Assembly (NCBI RefSeq): GCF_001668575.1
Contig: NZ_LZMD01000004.1
Location: 1-35,685 of the forward strand
Direction of reading: 5' to 3'
DNA from: Mycobacterium sp. 1164985.4
Lineage (GTDB): Bacteria > Actinomycetota > Actinomycetes > Mycobacteriales > Mycobacteriaceae
DNA length: 35,685 nucleotides
Part shown: one piece after another, positions 1 to 8,438 of the stretch
Layout of the letters: each line of letters opens with the position of its first letter
Position numbering within the stretch: the stretch's first letter is position 1
Notes under the pieces: model-generated
Seen by the model: the letters and a program-made list of their open reading frames with translations, nothing else
Databases searched by the model: none
Told to the model about the DNA's origin: nothing
Translations under genes and position numbers: made by a program

Positions 1-2
1 CG

Positions 3-299
3 GGGGTGGCGGGCTCGGGGCCGCCTGTGTCGCAGGCGCCGGGCGCGCGCTGCGCTGCGGGGGCGACGACGACCACTCCCCCGTCGGCCGAGCCCGAAGC
101 AGCACCGCCGCCGGAACCGGAGACCGACCCGTCGCCCGAGCCGCAGACCCCTCCGTCGGCCGATCCTCCGCCGATCGATCCCGGGCCCGGCAACGGCGCT
201 CCGGAGGCCGATCCGGATCCCGCCGACACGGATTCGAGCGGCGGCCAAACGGGTACCGACACCGTGCCCGACGAGTCCAGCCCGACCGACGGTGCGTAG
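3..299 (+). CDS. 3' end of a Pro/Glu/Asp-rich protein (partial)
   Basis: The frame is open from the left edge to a TAG at 297-299, so only the C-terminal ~98 residues are visible. A GTG at 6 exists, but nothing shows it is the true start and the gene probably continues off the window. Codons have the strong G/C third-position bias of real genes here. The visible part is low complexity: a short Thr run, then alternating Pro/Glu/Asp segments (PEPETDPSPEP, PPPIDPGPG), ending acidic. It looks like a disordered, possibly extracytoplasmic tail like those of the ASKHA-like proteins later in the window. It lies 137 nt upstream of etfD on the same strand, with the double palindrome between. Function not recognised. 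Confidence 0.5.
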   Translation, partial: GVAGSGPPVSQAPGARCAAGATTTTPPSAEPEAAPPPEPETDPSPEPQTPPSADPPPIDPGPGNGAPEADPDPADTDSSGGQTGTDTVPDESSPTDGA

Positions 300-372
300 T
301 TAGGACAACCTTCGTAGCGGCGTTTCCCTTGGAGATGCAACTATGACCCCCGGGCTTGAGCAGGCCCTGAGT

Positions 373-418
373 CAAGTTACCGACGGGTAACTTGCGATAA
401 GTTACTCTTGGGTAACTT
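373..418. promoter_or_regulatory. Two tandem palindromes (probable repressor operator) before etfD
   Basis: The first palindrome has arms CAAGTTACC (373-381) and GGTAACTTG (386-394), perfect 9-bp arms with a 4-nt spacer. The second has AAGTTACT (399-406) and GGTAACTT (411-418), one mismatch and again a 4-nt spacer. The two centres are about 25 bp apart, and the second ends 18 nt before the etfD start codon. Short-spacer palindromes of this size are typical of TetR-family dimers. The location over the likely promoter and 5' UTR suggests repression. The cognate regulator is not identifiable from this window. Confidence 0.55.
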
Positions 419-436
419 GAGAACGGGAGGCGCGCG

Positions 437-3400
437 GTGGACACGCAGATGCTGATCAGGCTCGTCGTCGGATTGGGGCTGACGGCCCTTGTGCTGGTCT
501 TCGCCGCCAAACGCGTTGTCTGGCTTACGACGTTGATCCGCTCCGGAGCGCCCACCAGCCCGGAGAACAACCGCAAGGACAACCTCGGCAAGCGCATCAC
601 CACGCAGATCGAAGAGGTCTTCGGGCAAACACGGCTGCTCAAGTGGTCACTGCCCGGCCTCGCCCACTTCTTCACGATGTGGGGCTTCTTCATCCTGGCG
701 TCGGTCTACCTCGAGGCGTACGGCCTGCTGTTCGACCACGACTTCCACATCCCGATCATCGGCCGCTGGGACGTGCTCGGTTTCCTGCAGGACTTCTTCG
801 CCGTCGCGGTGCTCCTCGGCATCATCACGTTCGCGATCATCCGCGTGATGCAGGAGCCCAAGCAGCACGGCCGCGACTCCCGCTTCTACGGATCGCACAC
901 CGGCGGCGCCTGGCTGATCCTGTTCATGATCTTCAACGTCATCTGGACCTACGCGCTGGTGCGCGGGGCCGCGGTGAACACCGGCGCGCTGCCGTACGGC
1001 AACGGCGCGTTCTTCTCCCAGTTCATGGGCTGGGTGCTGCACGGGCTCGGCGAGCCCGCCAACGCGTGGATCGAGACCATCGCGCTGTTGCTCCACATCG
1101 CGGTGATGCTGATCTTCCTGCTGATCGTGCTGCACTCCAAGCACCTGCACATCGGCCTGGCGCCCATCAACGTCACCTTCAAGCGGATGCCCAACGGGCT
1201 TGGCCCGCTGCTGCCGGTCGAGTACGCGGTCGATGGGCAGGCAAAGCGCATCGACTTCGAGGATCCGCCGGAGGACGCGGTGCTGGGCCGCGGCAAGATC
1301 GAGGACTTCACGTGGAAGGCCTACCTCGACATGACCACGTGCACCGAATGTGGTCGGTGCCAGTCGCAGTGCCCGGCGTGGAACACCGGTAAGCCGCTGT
1401 CGCCCAAGCTCGTGATCATGAACCTGCGCGACCACCTGTTCGCCAAGGCGCCCTACATCCTCGGCGATAAGGAATCACCGCTGGAGAACACGCCCGAAGG
1501 CGGCCTCGGTGAGGAACTGCGCGGCGAGAAGGAATCCGAGAAGCATTCGCACGAGCACGTTCCCGAGTCCGGCTTCGAGCGGATCCTGGGCTCGGGCCCG
1601 GAGCAGGCGACCCGGCCGTTGGTCGGCACCGAGGAACAGGGCGGCGTGATCGACCCCGACGTGCTGTGGTCCTGCACGACGTGCGGTGCCTGCGTCGAGC
1701 AGTGCCCGGTCGACATCGAGCACATCGACCACATCGTCGACATGCGCCGCTACCAGGTGATGATGGAATCCGAGTTCCCCGGCGAGCTCGGCGTGCTGTT
1801 CAAGAACCTGGAGGCCAAGGGCAACCCGTGGGGTCAGAACGCCAAGGACCGCACGAACTGGATCGACGAGGTCGACTTCGACGTGCCGGTGTACGGCCAG
1901 GACGTCGAGTCGTTCGACGGATACGAGTATCTGTTCTGGGTTGGATGCGCCGGCGCCTATGAGGACCGCGCGAAGAAGACCACCAAGGCCGTCGCCGAGC
2001 TGCTGGCCGCCGCGGGCGTCAAGTACCTGGTGCTCGGTGAGGGCGAGACCTGCAACGGCGACTCGGCCCGGCGCTCCGGCAACGAGTTCCTGTTCCAGCA
2101 GCTGGCCGCGCAGAACGTCGAGACGCTCAACGAGCTGTTCGAGGGGGTCGAGCGGGTCGACCGCAAGATCGTCGTCACCTGCCCGCACTGCTTCAACACA
2201 CTGGGCCGCGAGTATCCGCAGGTGGGCGGCAACTTCACCGTGCTGCACCACACCCAGCTGCTGAACCGGCTGGTGCGAGACAAGAAGCTCATCCCCGTCA
2301 CCCCGGTCGCCGAGGCAGGTGCGGAAGGGAAAGCCATCACCTACCACGACCCGTGCTACCTGGGCCGCCACAATAAGGAGTACTCGGCCCCACGCGAGCT
2401 CATCGGGGCTTCCGGGGCGAAGCTGACCGAGATGCCTCGCCACGCCGACCGCGGCCTGTGCTGCGGCGCCGGCGGCGCGCGGATGTGGATGGAAGAGCAC
2501 ATCGGCAAGCGCGTCAACACCGAGCGCACCGAGGAGGCGATGGACACCGCCTCGACGATCGCGACCGGCTGCCCGTTCTGCCGCGTCATGATCACCGACG
2601 GCGTCGACGAGGTCTCCGCCGCCCGTGAGGTGGAGAAGGCCGAGGTTCTGGACGTGGCGCAGCTGCTGCTGGGCTCGTTGGACAAGAGCACCATCACACT
2701 GCCGGAGAAGGGCACCGCGGCCAAGGAGGCCGAGGAGCGCGCGGCCAAGCTGGCCGCCGAAGCGCCCGCGAAGGTGGCTCCGACCGAGGCCGAGCCCGAG
2801 CCGCAGGCAGAGCCGGAGCCCGAGGCCGAGGCAGCCACGGCCACGGAGACCAAGCCCGTCAAGGGTCTCGGTATCGCCGGCGGCGCCAAGCGCCCGGGTG
2901 CCAAGAAGGCCGCGCCCGCGGCCGACGAAAAGCCCGCTGCGGCAGCGCCTCCCGCGAAGGGTCTCGGCATCGCCGCGGGCGCCAAGCGGCCCGGCGCCAA
3001 GAAGGCAACACCCGCTGCACAGGCGGCACCCGCAGAGGCGGAGGCCAAGCCGGATGCCGCCGCGACGCCCGAGCCGGAGGTCAAGGGGCTCGGCATCGCG
3101 GCAGGCGCCAAGCGGCCGGGCGCGAAGAAGAAGGCCCAGCCGACGTCGCCGAACGAGGGCGAGGCGACCGTCACGCAGCCGCCGAACGTCGACCCGGACA
3201 AGGCGTCGCCGGGTGCCAAGACCGACACCGCCGACTCGGATCGGGGCCTGGAGGCCAAGCCCGAGCCCGAGGTGAGGGGACTCGCCATCGCACCGGGAGC
3301 CCGCAGGCCGGGTGCCAAGAAGTCGGCCGCGCCAGCCCCGCCGAAACCGGCTGCCGCCCAACCGGAGCCGCAGACCGATGATGAATCCAGCGCTGCCCCT

Positions 3401-3496
3401 GAGCCTTCCGAGAGCGGCGACGGTGACAAGCCGGAGGCGCCGCCGGTGAAGGGTCTCGGGATCGCCAAGGGAGCACGCCCTCCGGGTAAGCGCTGA
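437..3496 (+). CDS. etfD: EtfD-type membrane Fe-S oxidoreductase (Rv0338c homologue)
   Basis: A 1019-residue HdrD/GlpC-like protein. The N-terminal ~240 residues hold about five membrane segments (near 5-25, 70-95, 112-135, 155-178, 208-235). Two 4Fe-4S ferredoxin motifs follow: C302-x2-C305-x2-C308-x3-C312-P and C413-x2-C416-x2-C419-x3-C423-P. Then come two cysteine-rich CCG domains (VTCPHC; HDPCYLG, GLCCGAGG, TGCPFC). The mycobacterial family member EtfD is known to take electrons from reduced electron-transfer flavoprotein during fatty-acid beta-oxidation and pass them to the quinone pool at the membrane. The GTG at 437 is chosen because GGGAGG lies 6 nt upstream. Residues 809-1019 are a repeat-rich basic tail that makes this protein longer than the ~880 residues I remember for Rv0338c. 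aspC follows 46 nt downstream. Confidence 0.95.
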   Translation: MDTQMLIRLVVGLGLTALVLVFAAKRVVWLTTLIRSGAPTSPENNRKDNLGKRITTQIEEVFGQTRLLKWSLPGLAHFFTMWGFFILASVYLEAYGLLFDHDFHIPIIGRWDVLGFLQDFFAVAVLLGIITFAIIRVMQEPKQHGRDSRFYGSHTGGAWLILFMIFNVIWTYALVRGAAVNTGALPYGNGAFFSQFMGWVLHGLGEPANAWIETIALLLHIAVMLIFLLIVLHSKHLHIGLAPINVTFKRMPNGLGPLLPVEYAVDGQAKRIDFEDPPEDAVLGRGKIEDFTWKAYLDMTTCTECGRCQSQCPAWNTGKPLSPKLVIMNLRDHLFAKAPYILGDKESPLENTPEGGLGEELRGEKESEKHSHEHVPESGFERILGSGPEQATRPLVGTEEQGGVIDPDVLWSCTTCGACVEQCPVDIEHIDHIVDMRRYQVMMESEFPGELGVLFKNLEAKGNPWGQNAKDRTNWIDEVDFDVPVYGQDVESFDGYEYLFWVGCAGAYEDRAKKTTKAVAELLAAAGVKYLVLGEGETCNGDSARRSGNEFLFQQLAAQNVETLNELFEGVERVDRKIVVTCPHCFNTLGREYPQVGGNFTVLHHTQLLNRLVRDKKLIPVTPVAEAGAEGKAITYHDPCYLGRHNKEYSAPRELIGASGAKLTEMPRHADRGLCCGAGGARMWMEEHIGKRVNTERTEEAMDTASTIATGCPFCRVMITDGVDEVSAAREVEKAEVLDVAQLLLGSLDKSTITLPEKGTAAKEAEERAAKLAAEAPAKVAPTEAEPEPQAEPEPEAEAATATETKPVKGLGIAGGAKRPGAKKAAPAADEKPAAAAPPAKGLGIAAGAKRPGAKKATPAAQAAPAEAEAKPDAAATPEPEVKGLGIAAGAKRPGAKKKAQPTSPNEGEATVTQPPNVDPDKASPGAKTDTADSDRGLEAKPEPEVRGLAIAPGARRPGAKKSAAPAPPKPAAAQPEPQTDDESSAAPEPSESGDGDKPEAPPVKGLGIAKGARPPGKR
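2861..3493 (+). repeat. Five-copy KGLGIA-x-GAKRPGAKK repeat in the EtfD tail
   Basis: Five degenerate copies of a ~16-residue unit lie in the EtfD C-terminus. The forms are KGLGIAGGAKRPGAKK, KGLGIAAGAKRPGAKK (twice), RGLAIAPGARRPGAKK and a terminal KGLGIAKGARPPGKR. Ala/Pro/Glu-rich linkers of roughly 25-60 residues separate them. At DNA level it is a diverged long-period repeat. The units are strongly basic and the linkers acidic. The tail follows the last CCG domain and contains no cysteine, so it is not part of the redox core. Confidence 0.9.
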
Positions 3497-3542
3497 GCCG
3501 TTGATCGGCGATTTTGGTTAATCGCTGGACAGAAATGAGAGC

Positions 3543-4817
3543 ATGGAGGTCGTGACCACCCACCACGTGCCGATCCATGCCGCCGGACACGGGCCGCGGC
3601 CGCGCACGTTCACGCAGTCGTCGAAGCTGCAGGACGTCCTGTACGAGATCCGCGGACCGGTGCACGAGCACGCGTCGCGGCTGGAGGCCGAGGGTCACCG
3701 CATCCTGAAGCTGAACATCGGCAATCCCGCCCCGTTCGGTTTCGAGGCGCCGGATGTGATCATGCGCGACATCATCCAGGCGCTGCCCTACGCGCAGGGC
3801 TACTCCGACTCCAAGGGCATCATGCCGGCCCGTCGCGCGGTGTTCACCCGCTACGAACTCGTCGAGGGGTTCCCCAGATTCGACGTCGAGGACGTCTATC
3901 TCGGCAACGGCGCCTCCGAGTTGATCCAGATGACGTTGCAGGCGTTGCTGGACAACGGTGATCAGGTGCTGATCCCTGCGCCGGACTATCCGTTGTGGAC
4001 CGCGTGCACATCGTTGGCCGGCGGCACCCCGGTGCATTACCTGTGCGATGAGACGCAGGGTTGGATGCCCGACATCGCCGACCTGGAATCGAAGATCACC
4101 GAACGCACCAAGGCGATCGTCGTGATCAATCCGAACAACCCGACCGGCGCGGTGTATACGCGCGAAGTCCTCACGCAGATAGCAGATTTGGCACGGAAGC
4201 ACCAGCTGATGCTGCTCGCCGACGAGATCTACGACAAGATCCTCTACGACGGTGCCGAACACATCGCGATGGCGTCGGTGGCCCCCGACGTACTGACGTT
4301 GACCTTCAACGGACTGTCGAAGGCCTATCGAGTGGCGGGCTACCGGTCTGGCTGGCTCGTGATCACCGGCCCCAAGGAGAACGCGGCGAGTTTCATCGAG
4401 GGCATCAGCCTGCTGGCGAACATGCGGTTGTGTCCGAATGTGCCCGCGCAGCACGCGATTCAGGTTGCTCTCGGTGGCTATCAGAGCATCGAAGACCTCG
4501 TGCTGCCAGGAGGCCGGCTCCTGGAGCAGCGCGACGTGGCGTGGCAAATGCTCAATGAACTCCCCGGCGTGTCGTGCGTGAAACCCCAAGGCGCCCTTTA
4601 CGCCTTCCCCCGGCTGGACCCAGAGGTCTACGACATCGCCGACGACGAACAGCTGGTCCTGGACCTGCTTCTGCAGGAGAAAATCCTCGTCACCCAGGGC
4701 ACCGGGTTCAACTGGCCGACGCCGGATCACCTGCGAATCGTGACGCTGCCGTGGGCCCGCGACCTGGCCAACGCGATCGAACGGCTGGGCAACTTCCTGA
4801 CGAGCTACCGGCAGTAG
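3543..4817 (+). CDS. aspC: PLP-dependent aminotransferase (AspC/AlaA type, Rv0337c homologue)
   Basis: A 424-residue fold-type I aminotransferase, close to the ~429 residues of Rv0337c. Visible landmarks are the substrate-side GNPAPFGF segment, YSDSKGIMPARRAV, the PLP-contacting NPNNPTGAVY motif, LLADEIYDKI with its cofactor Asp/Tyr, and the Schiff-base lysine K260 in NGLSKAYRVAGYRSGW. The family transfers amino groups between glutamate/2-oxoglutarate and alanine or aspartate; which is preferred cannot be read from sequence. Rv0337c is named aspC in M. tuberculosis, while E. coli relatives are alanine transaminases. The ATG at 3543 has only a weak purine stretch upstream (GAGAG). It follows etfD by 46 nt and probably shares its transcript, as in M. 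tuberculosis. Confidence 0.92.
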   Translation: MEVVTTHHVPIHAAGHGPRPRTFTQSSKLQDVLYEIRGPVHEHASRLEAEGHRILKLNIGNPAPFGFEAPDVIMRDIIQALPYAQGYSDSKGIMPARRAVFTRYELVEGFPRFDVEDVYLGNGASELIQMTLQALLDNGDQVLIPAPDYPLWTACTSLAGGTPVHYLCDETQGWMPDIADLESKITERTKAIVVINPNNPTGAVYTREVLTQIADLARKHQLMLLADEIYDKILYDGAEHIAMASVAPDVLTLTFNGLSKAYRVAGYRSGWLVITGPKENAASFIEGISLLANMRLCPNVPAQHAIQVALGGYQSIEDLVLPGGRLLEQRDVAWQMLNELPGVSCVKPQGALYAFPRLDPEVYDIADDEQLVLDLLLQEKILVTQGTGFNWPTPDHLRIVTLPWARDLANAIERLGNFLTSYRQ

Positions 4818-4836
4818 GGGTCCCGCGCCCTACCGG
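4808..4836. terminator. Possible bidirectional terminator hairpin
   Basis: GTAGGG (4814-4819) pairs with CCCTAC (4828-4833), extended by CCG/CGG across a small bulge. The hairpin sits exactly between the convergent aspC stop and the stop of the minus-strand gene. There is no T-tract, as is common in mycobacteria, so this is only a candidate. Confidence 0.3.
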
Positions 4837-4837
4837 C

Positions 4838-5581
4838 CTAGAACCCGGTGCGCTCCAACCACGCCTCCCAGACCGCGGCGTCGCCGAACACCTCGATGCC
4901 GAGATCGGCCGCCGTACGCCTGCGAGTGATCGCGAGGAGCAGGTCGGCCGCTGTGCCGCGCAGTGCGGCATCGGCCTTGCTGTGATCGTGCGACCACGAG
5001 ACGCCCAGCTCGTCGTGGACAATGGTCCATTCGCCCGTGGGCCCGAGTCCGTCGTCGGTGGCGTGCATGTGGATGCTCCTGCCGGGGTCCAGCGCCGGTG
5101 GCGGGCCTGCGGCGACCATCAGCTCGACCCATTCGCTGATGGCATCGGCGGCAAGCTCCGCCGGTGGGGCGTATTCGGCCCCGAGCGCCAGCGCGGCGTC
5201 GGCGTGGTGCACGGTCACCTCGTGCAGCCGACGCCGAATCCACCAGCCCGCCGGGCGCGGGCCGCGGAAGGTCCACACCCTGGTCGCCGCACCGGCCCGT
5301 TCGACCGCATCGACCACCAGCTGCGCACCCTGGTTGAACCAGTCGGCGGCACGCTCGAGCTCGTCCGGCGGTTTTCCGTCGCGCACCTCGCGCGGATCCA
5401 GCGCCGACATCCGGCGTTCGGCGATGATCTGCGCCGCCCACCGGTTCCCACGGCCCACGTGGCGGAAGAGCTGCTTGAGCGTCCAGTCGGGACAGGTCGG
5501 CACCGGCGTTGAGGGGTCGGCACTGCGGATCAGTTCCCCGAATTCGCGGGTCTGGTCGAGCAGCGCGGCTCGGAAATCCAC
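4838..5581 (-). CDS. Maleylpyruvate isomerase-family (MDMPI/DinB-like) protein
   Basis: A 247-residue protein of the mycothiol-dependent maleylpyruvate isomerase N-terminal family. The typical opening is visible: FRAALLDQTREFGELIRSAD, then PVPTCPDWTLKQLFRHVGRGNRWAAQII, the metal-binding four-helix bundle. A second conserved stretch, RRRLHEVTVHHADAALALG, carries further histidines. A C-terminal alpha/beta segment (WTIVHDELGV onward) matches the usual second domain. Members use a divalent metal and mycothiol, but most actinobacterial copies have no known substrate. The frame stays open upstream to 5866; I choose the GTG at 5581 because the family begins just there and the upstream residues look non-coding. 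It converges on aspC with a 20-nt gap. Confidence 0.8.
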   Translation of the reverse strand: MDFRAALLDQTREFGELIRSADPSTPVPTCPDWTLKQLFRHVGRGNRWAAQIIAERRMSALDPREVRDGKPPDELERAADWFNQGAQLVVDAVERAGAATRVWTFRGPRPAGWWIRRRLHEVTVHHADAALALGAEYAPPAELAADAISEWVELMVAAGPPPALDPGRSIHMHATDDGLGPTGEWTIVHDELGVSWSHDHSKADAALRGTAADLLLAITRRRTAADLGIEVFGDAAVWEAWLERTGF

Positions 5582-5669
5582 GCCCCGAACGTACTCAAAA
5601 CTCGACGCCGAGACCCCCGATCGAGGCGATCTAGCTCCCGCGTGTCCGGTTCCGAAAGAACAGGCCCGG

Positions 5670-7016
5670 TCAGGACGGAGAATTGAGCTGAGAGCGCGCG
5701 GTTCCCAGCGCGATCGGCAGCGACGCCCACCCCCGCAGCACCCGCGTTTCGCGTCGGCTGCCCGCACCGGCCAGCCGCGCGTCGGGGAAGCGCTCGAAGA
5801 ACGCCCGCAGCCCGACCTCGCCCTCGGCACGGGCCAGGGCCGCCCCGAGGCAGAAGTGCCTACCACCGGAGAACGACAGGTGGCGGCCGGCGTTGTCCCG
5901 CTCGAGGTCCAGACGGTCGGGGTCGTCGAAGACGTTCGGATCGCGGTTGGCGCCGACGATGTAGACGATCAGGGCCCTGCCGCGGGGAATCGGCTGGCCT
6001 GCGAGCTCGGTGTCTTTCGCCGCCCGGCGCGCGGTGAGCTGCACCGGCGGTTCCAGTCGCAGGATCTCCTCCACCGCGGTGGGCCACAGTTCGGGTCGCT
6101 GCGCCAGGGTCTCGAGGTGCTCTGGCCGGTCGAGTAGCATCCGGATGCCGTTGCCCAGCAGGTTGACCGTCGTCTCGAATCCCGCGGCCAGCACGAGGCC
6201 GGCGGTCGCCATCAACTCCTGCTGGTTGAGTCGGGCGCCTTCGTCGGACGCCGCAATCAATTGGCTCATCAGGTCGTCGCCCGGGTTGCGCCGCAACCCT
6301 TCAAGGTGTCCGGACAGCCACTCGTTGAAGCCCACGACGCTGCGATAGACCGTGCGGTACTGCCGCCAGGTCAGGCCGATGTCGAGGCTTGCCGCACCGC
6401 GCTCGCCGAACTCCAGGACCTTCGCCCGGTCCGCGTCGGGAACGCCCAGGATGTCGCCGATCACCGCGACCGGCAATTGGGCGCAGTAGCGGTCGACGAT
6501 GTCGACGGTTCCGGCGTCGGCGAGTTCGTCGAGCAGCGATTCGGCGGTTTCCCGGACCCGCTCCCGCAGCGCGGACACGGCTTTGGCGGTGAACACCGAC
6601 GACACGAGCTTGCGGTACCGGGTGTGCTGTGGTGGTTCCACCGCCAGCATCGACGGCGGTTCGAGCGGATGCAGTAGGCCGGTGTTGGTGCGGTCGGCCA
6701 CCCACCGCACGGGCTTGGGCAGGTTCGAGCCGATCGGCATGACCTCGAAATCGTCGGACCGCAGCACGTCGCTGGCGATTCCGTGGTCAACGGTCAGGTG
6801 CACGATCGCGGCCTCGACCAGCGGTCCCCGGGCACGCACTTCCTCGGCGAACGCCACCGGGTCGGCGCGCACCGTCGGATCGGCGATCATCCGCGCCTGC
6901 GGATCGCCGCGGCGGGCGAGCAACTTCGAGGCGCCGCGCACGAAGCCGTGCACCGCCAGCCATCGGATCCGGTGGCGGATCGGTCCACCCGGCCGGCCCG
7001 GACGAATCGGTTCCAC
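5670..7016 (-). CDS. Cytochrome P450
   Basis: A 448-residue soluble bacterial P450. The I-helix oxygen-activation motif AGFETT is at 278-283, the K-helix ExxR pair is E317/R320, and the heme loop FSGGRHFCLG has the thiolate ligand C389. The N-terminal ~35 residues are Arg-rich with no membrane anchor. It should insert oxygen from O2 using a ferredoxin and reductase, none of which is encoded here. I cannot assign a CYP family. The GTG at 7016 lies only 10 nt after the udgA stop, so the two genes are very probably co-transcribed. Next downstream (88 nt) is the MDMPI-family gene, possibly in the same transcript. Confidence 0.94.
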   Translation of the reverse strand: MEPIRPGRPGGPIRHRIRWLAVHGFVRGASKLLARRGDPQARMIADPTVRADPVAFAEEVRARGPLVEAAIVHLTVDHGIASDVLRSDDFEVMPIGSNLPKPVRWVADRTNTGLLHPLEPPSMLAVEPPQHTRYRKLVSSVFTAKAVSALRERVRETAESLLDELADAGTVDIVDRYCAQLPVAVIGDILGVPDADRAKVLEFGERGAASLDIGLTWRQYRTVYRSVVGFNEWLSGHLEGLRRNPGDDLMSQLIAASDEGARLNQQELMATAGLVLAAGFETTVNLLGNGIRMLLDRPEHLETLAQRPELWPTAVEEILRLEPPVQLTARRAAKDTELAGQPIPRGRALIVYIVGANRDPNVFDDPDRLDLERDNAGRHLSFSGGRHFCLGAALARAEGEVGLRAFFERFPDARLAGAGSRRETRVLRGWASLPIALGTARSQLNSPS

Positions 7017-7026
7017 GCGGCCGAGC

Positions 7027-8361
7027 CTACCGACTGTGCGCCATCGCGCCCCTCCCCAGGCAGTGAACCCGCCAGCCCGCCCGCATCCACCGGTCCGTGT
7101 CGAGGCAATTCCGCCCGTCTACAACAACTTTCGCGCGCACGGAAGCGGCGAGCCCGGTGGGGTCCAACTCGACGAATTCGCGCCACTCCGTGAGGACCAG
7201 CACGGCGTCGGCCCGTTCGCACGCGTCGGACACCGACGTCGAATAGTTCAGCGTCGGAAACTGGCGCCGGGAGTTCTCCATCGCCTTCGGGTCGTAGACG
7301 TTGACGGTCGCCCCGTTGAGTTGCAGCATCCCGGCCACGTTGAGCGCCGGCGAGTCACGCACGTCGTCGGACTCGGGTTTGAACGCGGCGCCGAGCACGG
7401 CGATGTTCGCGCCCAGCAGCGATCCACCGCACGCAACGGTCGCCAATTCCACCATCCTGCTGCGCCGACGCATGTTGATCGCGTCCACCTCGCGGAGGAA
7501 CGTCAACGCATGGTTGGCGCCTAGTTCACCCGCGCGGGCCATGAAGGCGCGAATGTCCTTGGGCAGGCAGCCGCCCCCGAAGCCCAACCCCGCGTTCAGA
7601 AAGCGGCGGCCGATCCGCGGGTCATGACCCAGGGCGTCGGCGAGCAGCGTCACGTCGGCGTCGACGGCCTCACACACCTCGGAGATCGCATTGATGAACG
7701 AGATCTTGGTCGCCAGGAACGCGTTCGCGGAAGCCTTCACCAGTTCGGCGGTCTGCAGGTCGGTGACCAGAAGAGGAACTTCATGGGCCAGCAGAGGGGC
7801 GTAGAGTTCGCGGATCGCGACTTCGGCGGCACTCGAATCCCCTTGCACGCCAAGCACGATCCGGTCCGGATGCAAGGTGTCCTGTACGGCGAAGCCTTCC
7901 CGTAGGAATTCGGGGTTCCAGGCGATCTCGACGTCCGCACCCGGCGCTAGCCCACGCACCCGGTCCCGGAGTTCGGCGGCGGTGCCGACGGGGACGGTCG
8001 ACTTGCCGACGATGACCGCCGGCCGGTTCAAGCGCGGAACCAGGGTGTCGACGACGGCGTGGACGTGGCGCAGATCGGCGGCGTACTCCCCTTTCTTCTG
8101 CGGCGTGCCGACGGCGAGGAAGTGCAGGTCGGCGAAGTCGGCGGCCGCGTCGTAGTCGGTGGTGAATGTCAGCCGGCCGGCGGCGATGTTGTCGTTCAAC
8201 ATCTTTCGCAGCCCCGGCTCGTAGAACGGGATCTCACCGGACGCGAGTTTGGCGACCTTGCCGGCATCGATGTCGACGCCGAGCACCTCGTGACCCAAGT
8301 CCGCCATCCCCGCCGCGTGGGTGGCTCCCAGATAACCCGTCCCGAAAACGGTGCACCGCAT
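7027..8361 (-). CDS. udgA: UDP-glucose 6-dehydrogenase (Rv0322 homologue)
   Basis: A 444-residue NAD-dependent dehydrogenase that oxidises UDP-glucose twice to UDP-glucuronate, a precursor for glucuronate-containing envelope glycans. It has the N-terminal Rossmann motif VFGTGYLGATHAAGMA (residues 5-20), VGKSTVPVGT near 118-127, and the catalytic segment NPEFLREG around E151. K219 lies in ANAFLATKISF and the thioester-forming nucleophile C265 in FGGGCLPKD. The length is normal for the family and the catalytic set is complete. In M. tuberculosis udgA is adjacent to dcd (Rv0321/Rv0322); here an ammonium transporter and an ASKHA-like protein have come between. The ATG at 8361 has an AAGG-type ribosome site. 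The P450 gene follows 10 nt downstream. Confidence 0.95.
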   Translation of the reverse strand: MRCTVFGTGYLGATHAAGMADLGHEVLGVDIDAGKVAKLASGEIPFYEPGLRKMLNDNIAAGRLTFTTDYDAAADFADLHFLAVGTPQKKGEYAADLRHVHAVVDTLVPRLNRPAVIVGKSTVPVGTAAELRDRVRGLAPGADVEIAWNPEFLREGFAVQDTLHPDRIVLGVQGDSSAAEVAIRELYAPLLAHEVPLLVTDLQTAELVKASANAFLATKISFINAISEVCEAVDADVTLLADALGHDPRIGRRFLNAGLGFGGGCLPKDIRAFMARAGELGANHALTFLREVDAINMRRRSRMVELATVACGGSLLGANIAVLGAAFKPESDDVRDSPALNVAGMLQLNGATVNVYDPKAMENSRRQFPTLNYSTSVSDACERADAVLVLTEWREFVELDPTGLAASVRAKVVVDGRNCLDTDRWMRAGWRVHCLGRGAMAHSR

Positions 8362-8438
8362 ACCGCCTTGATATGCAGCCCGAATGAGCTAACCGCTACG
8401 CGACACTGAGCGCCGGGCCAACGGCAGGTTACAAGTGG

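Noticed and set aside
1475..3361. A 628-codon open frame antisense to etfD
   Set aside because: It lies opposite a clear Fe-S protein gene, translates to low-complexity Arg/Gly/Leu sequence without domains, and is a by-product of high GC third positions.
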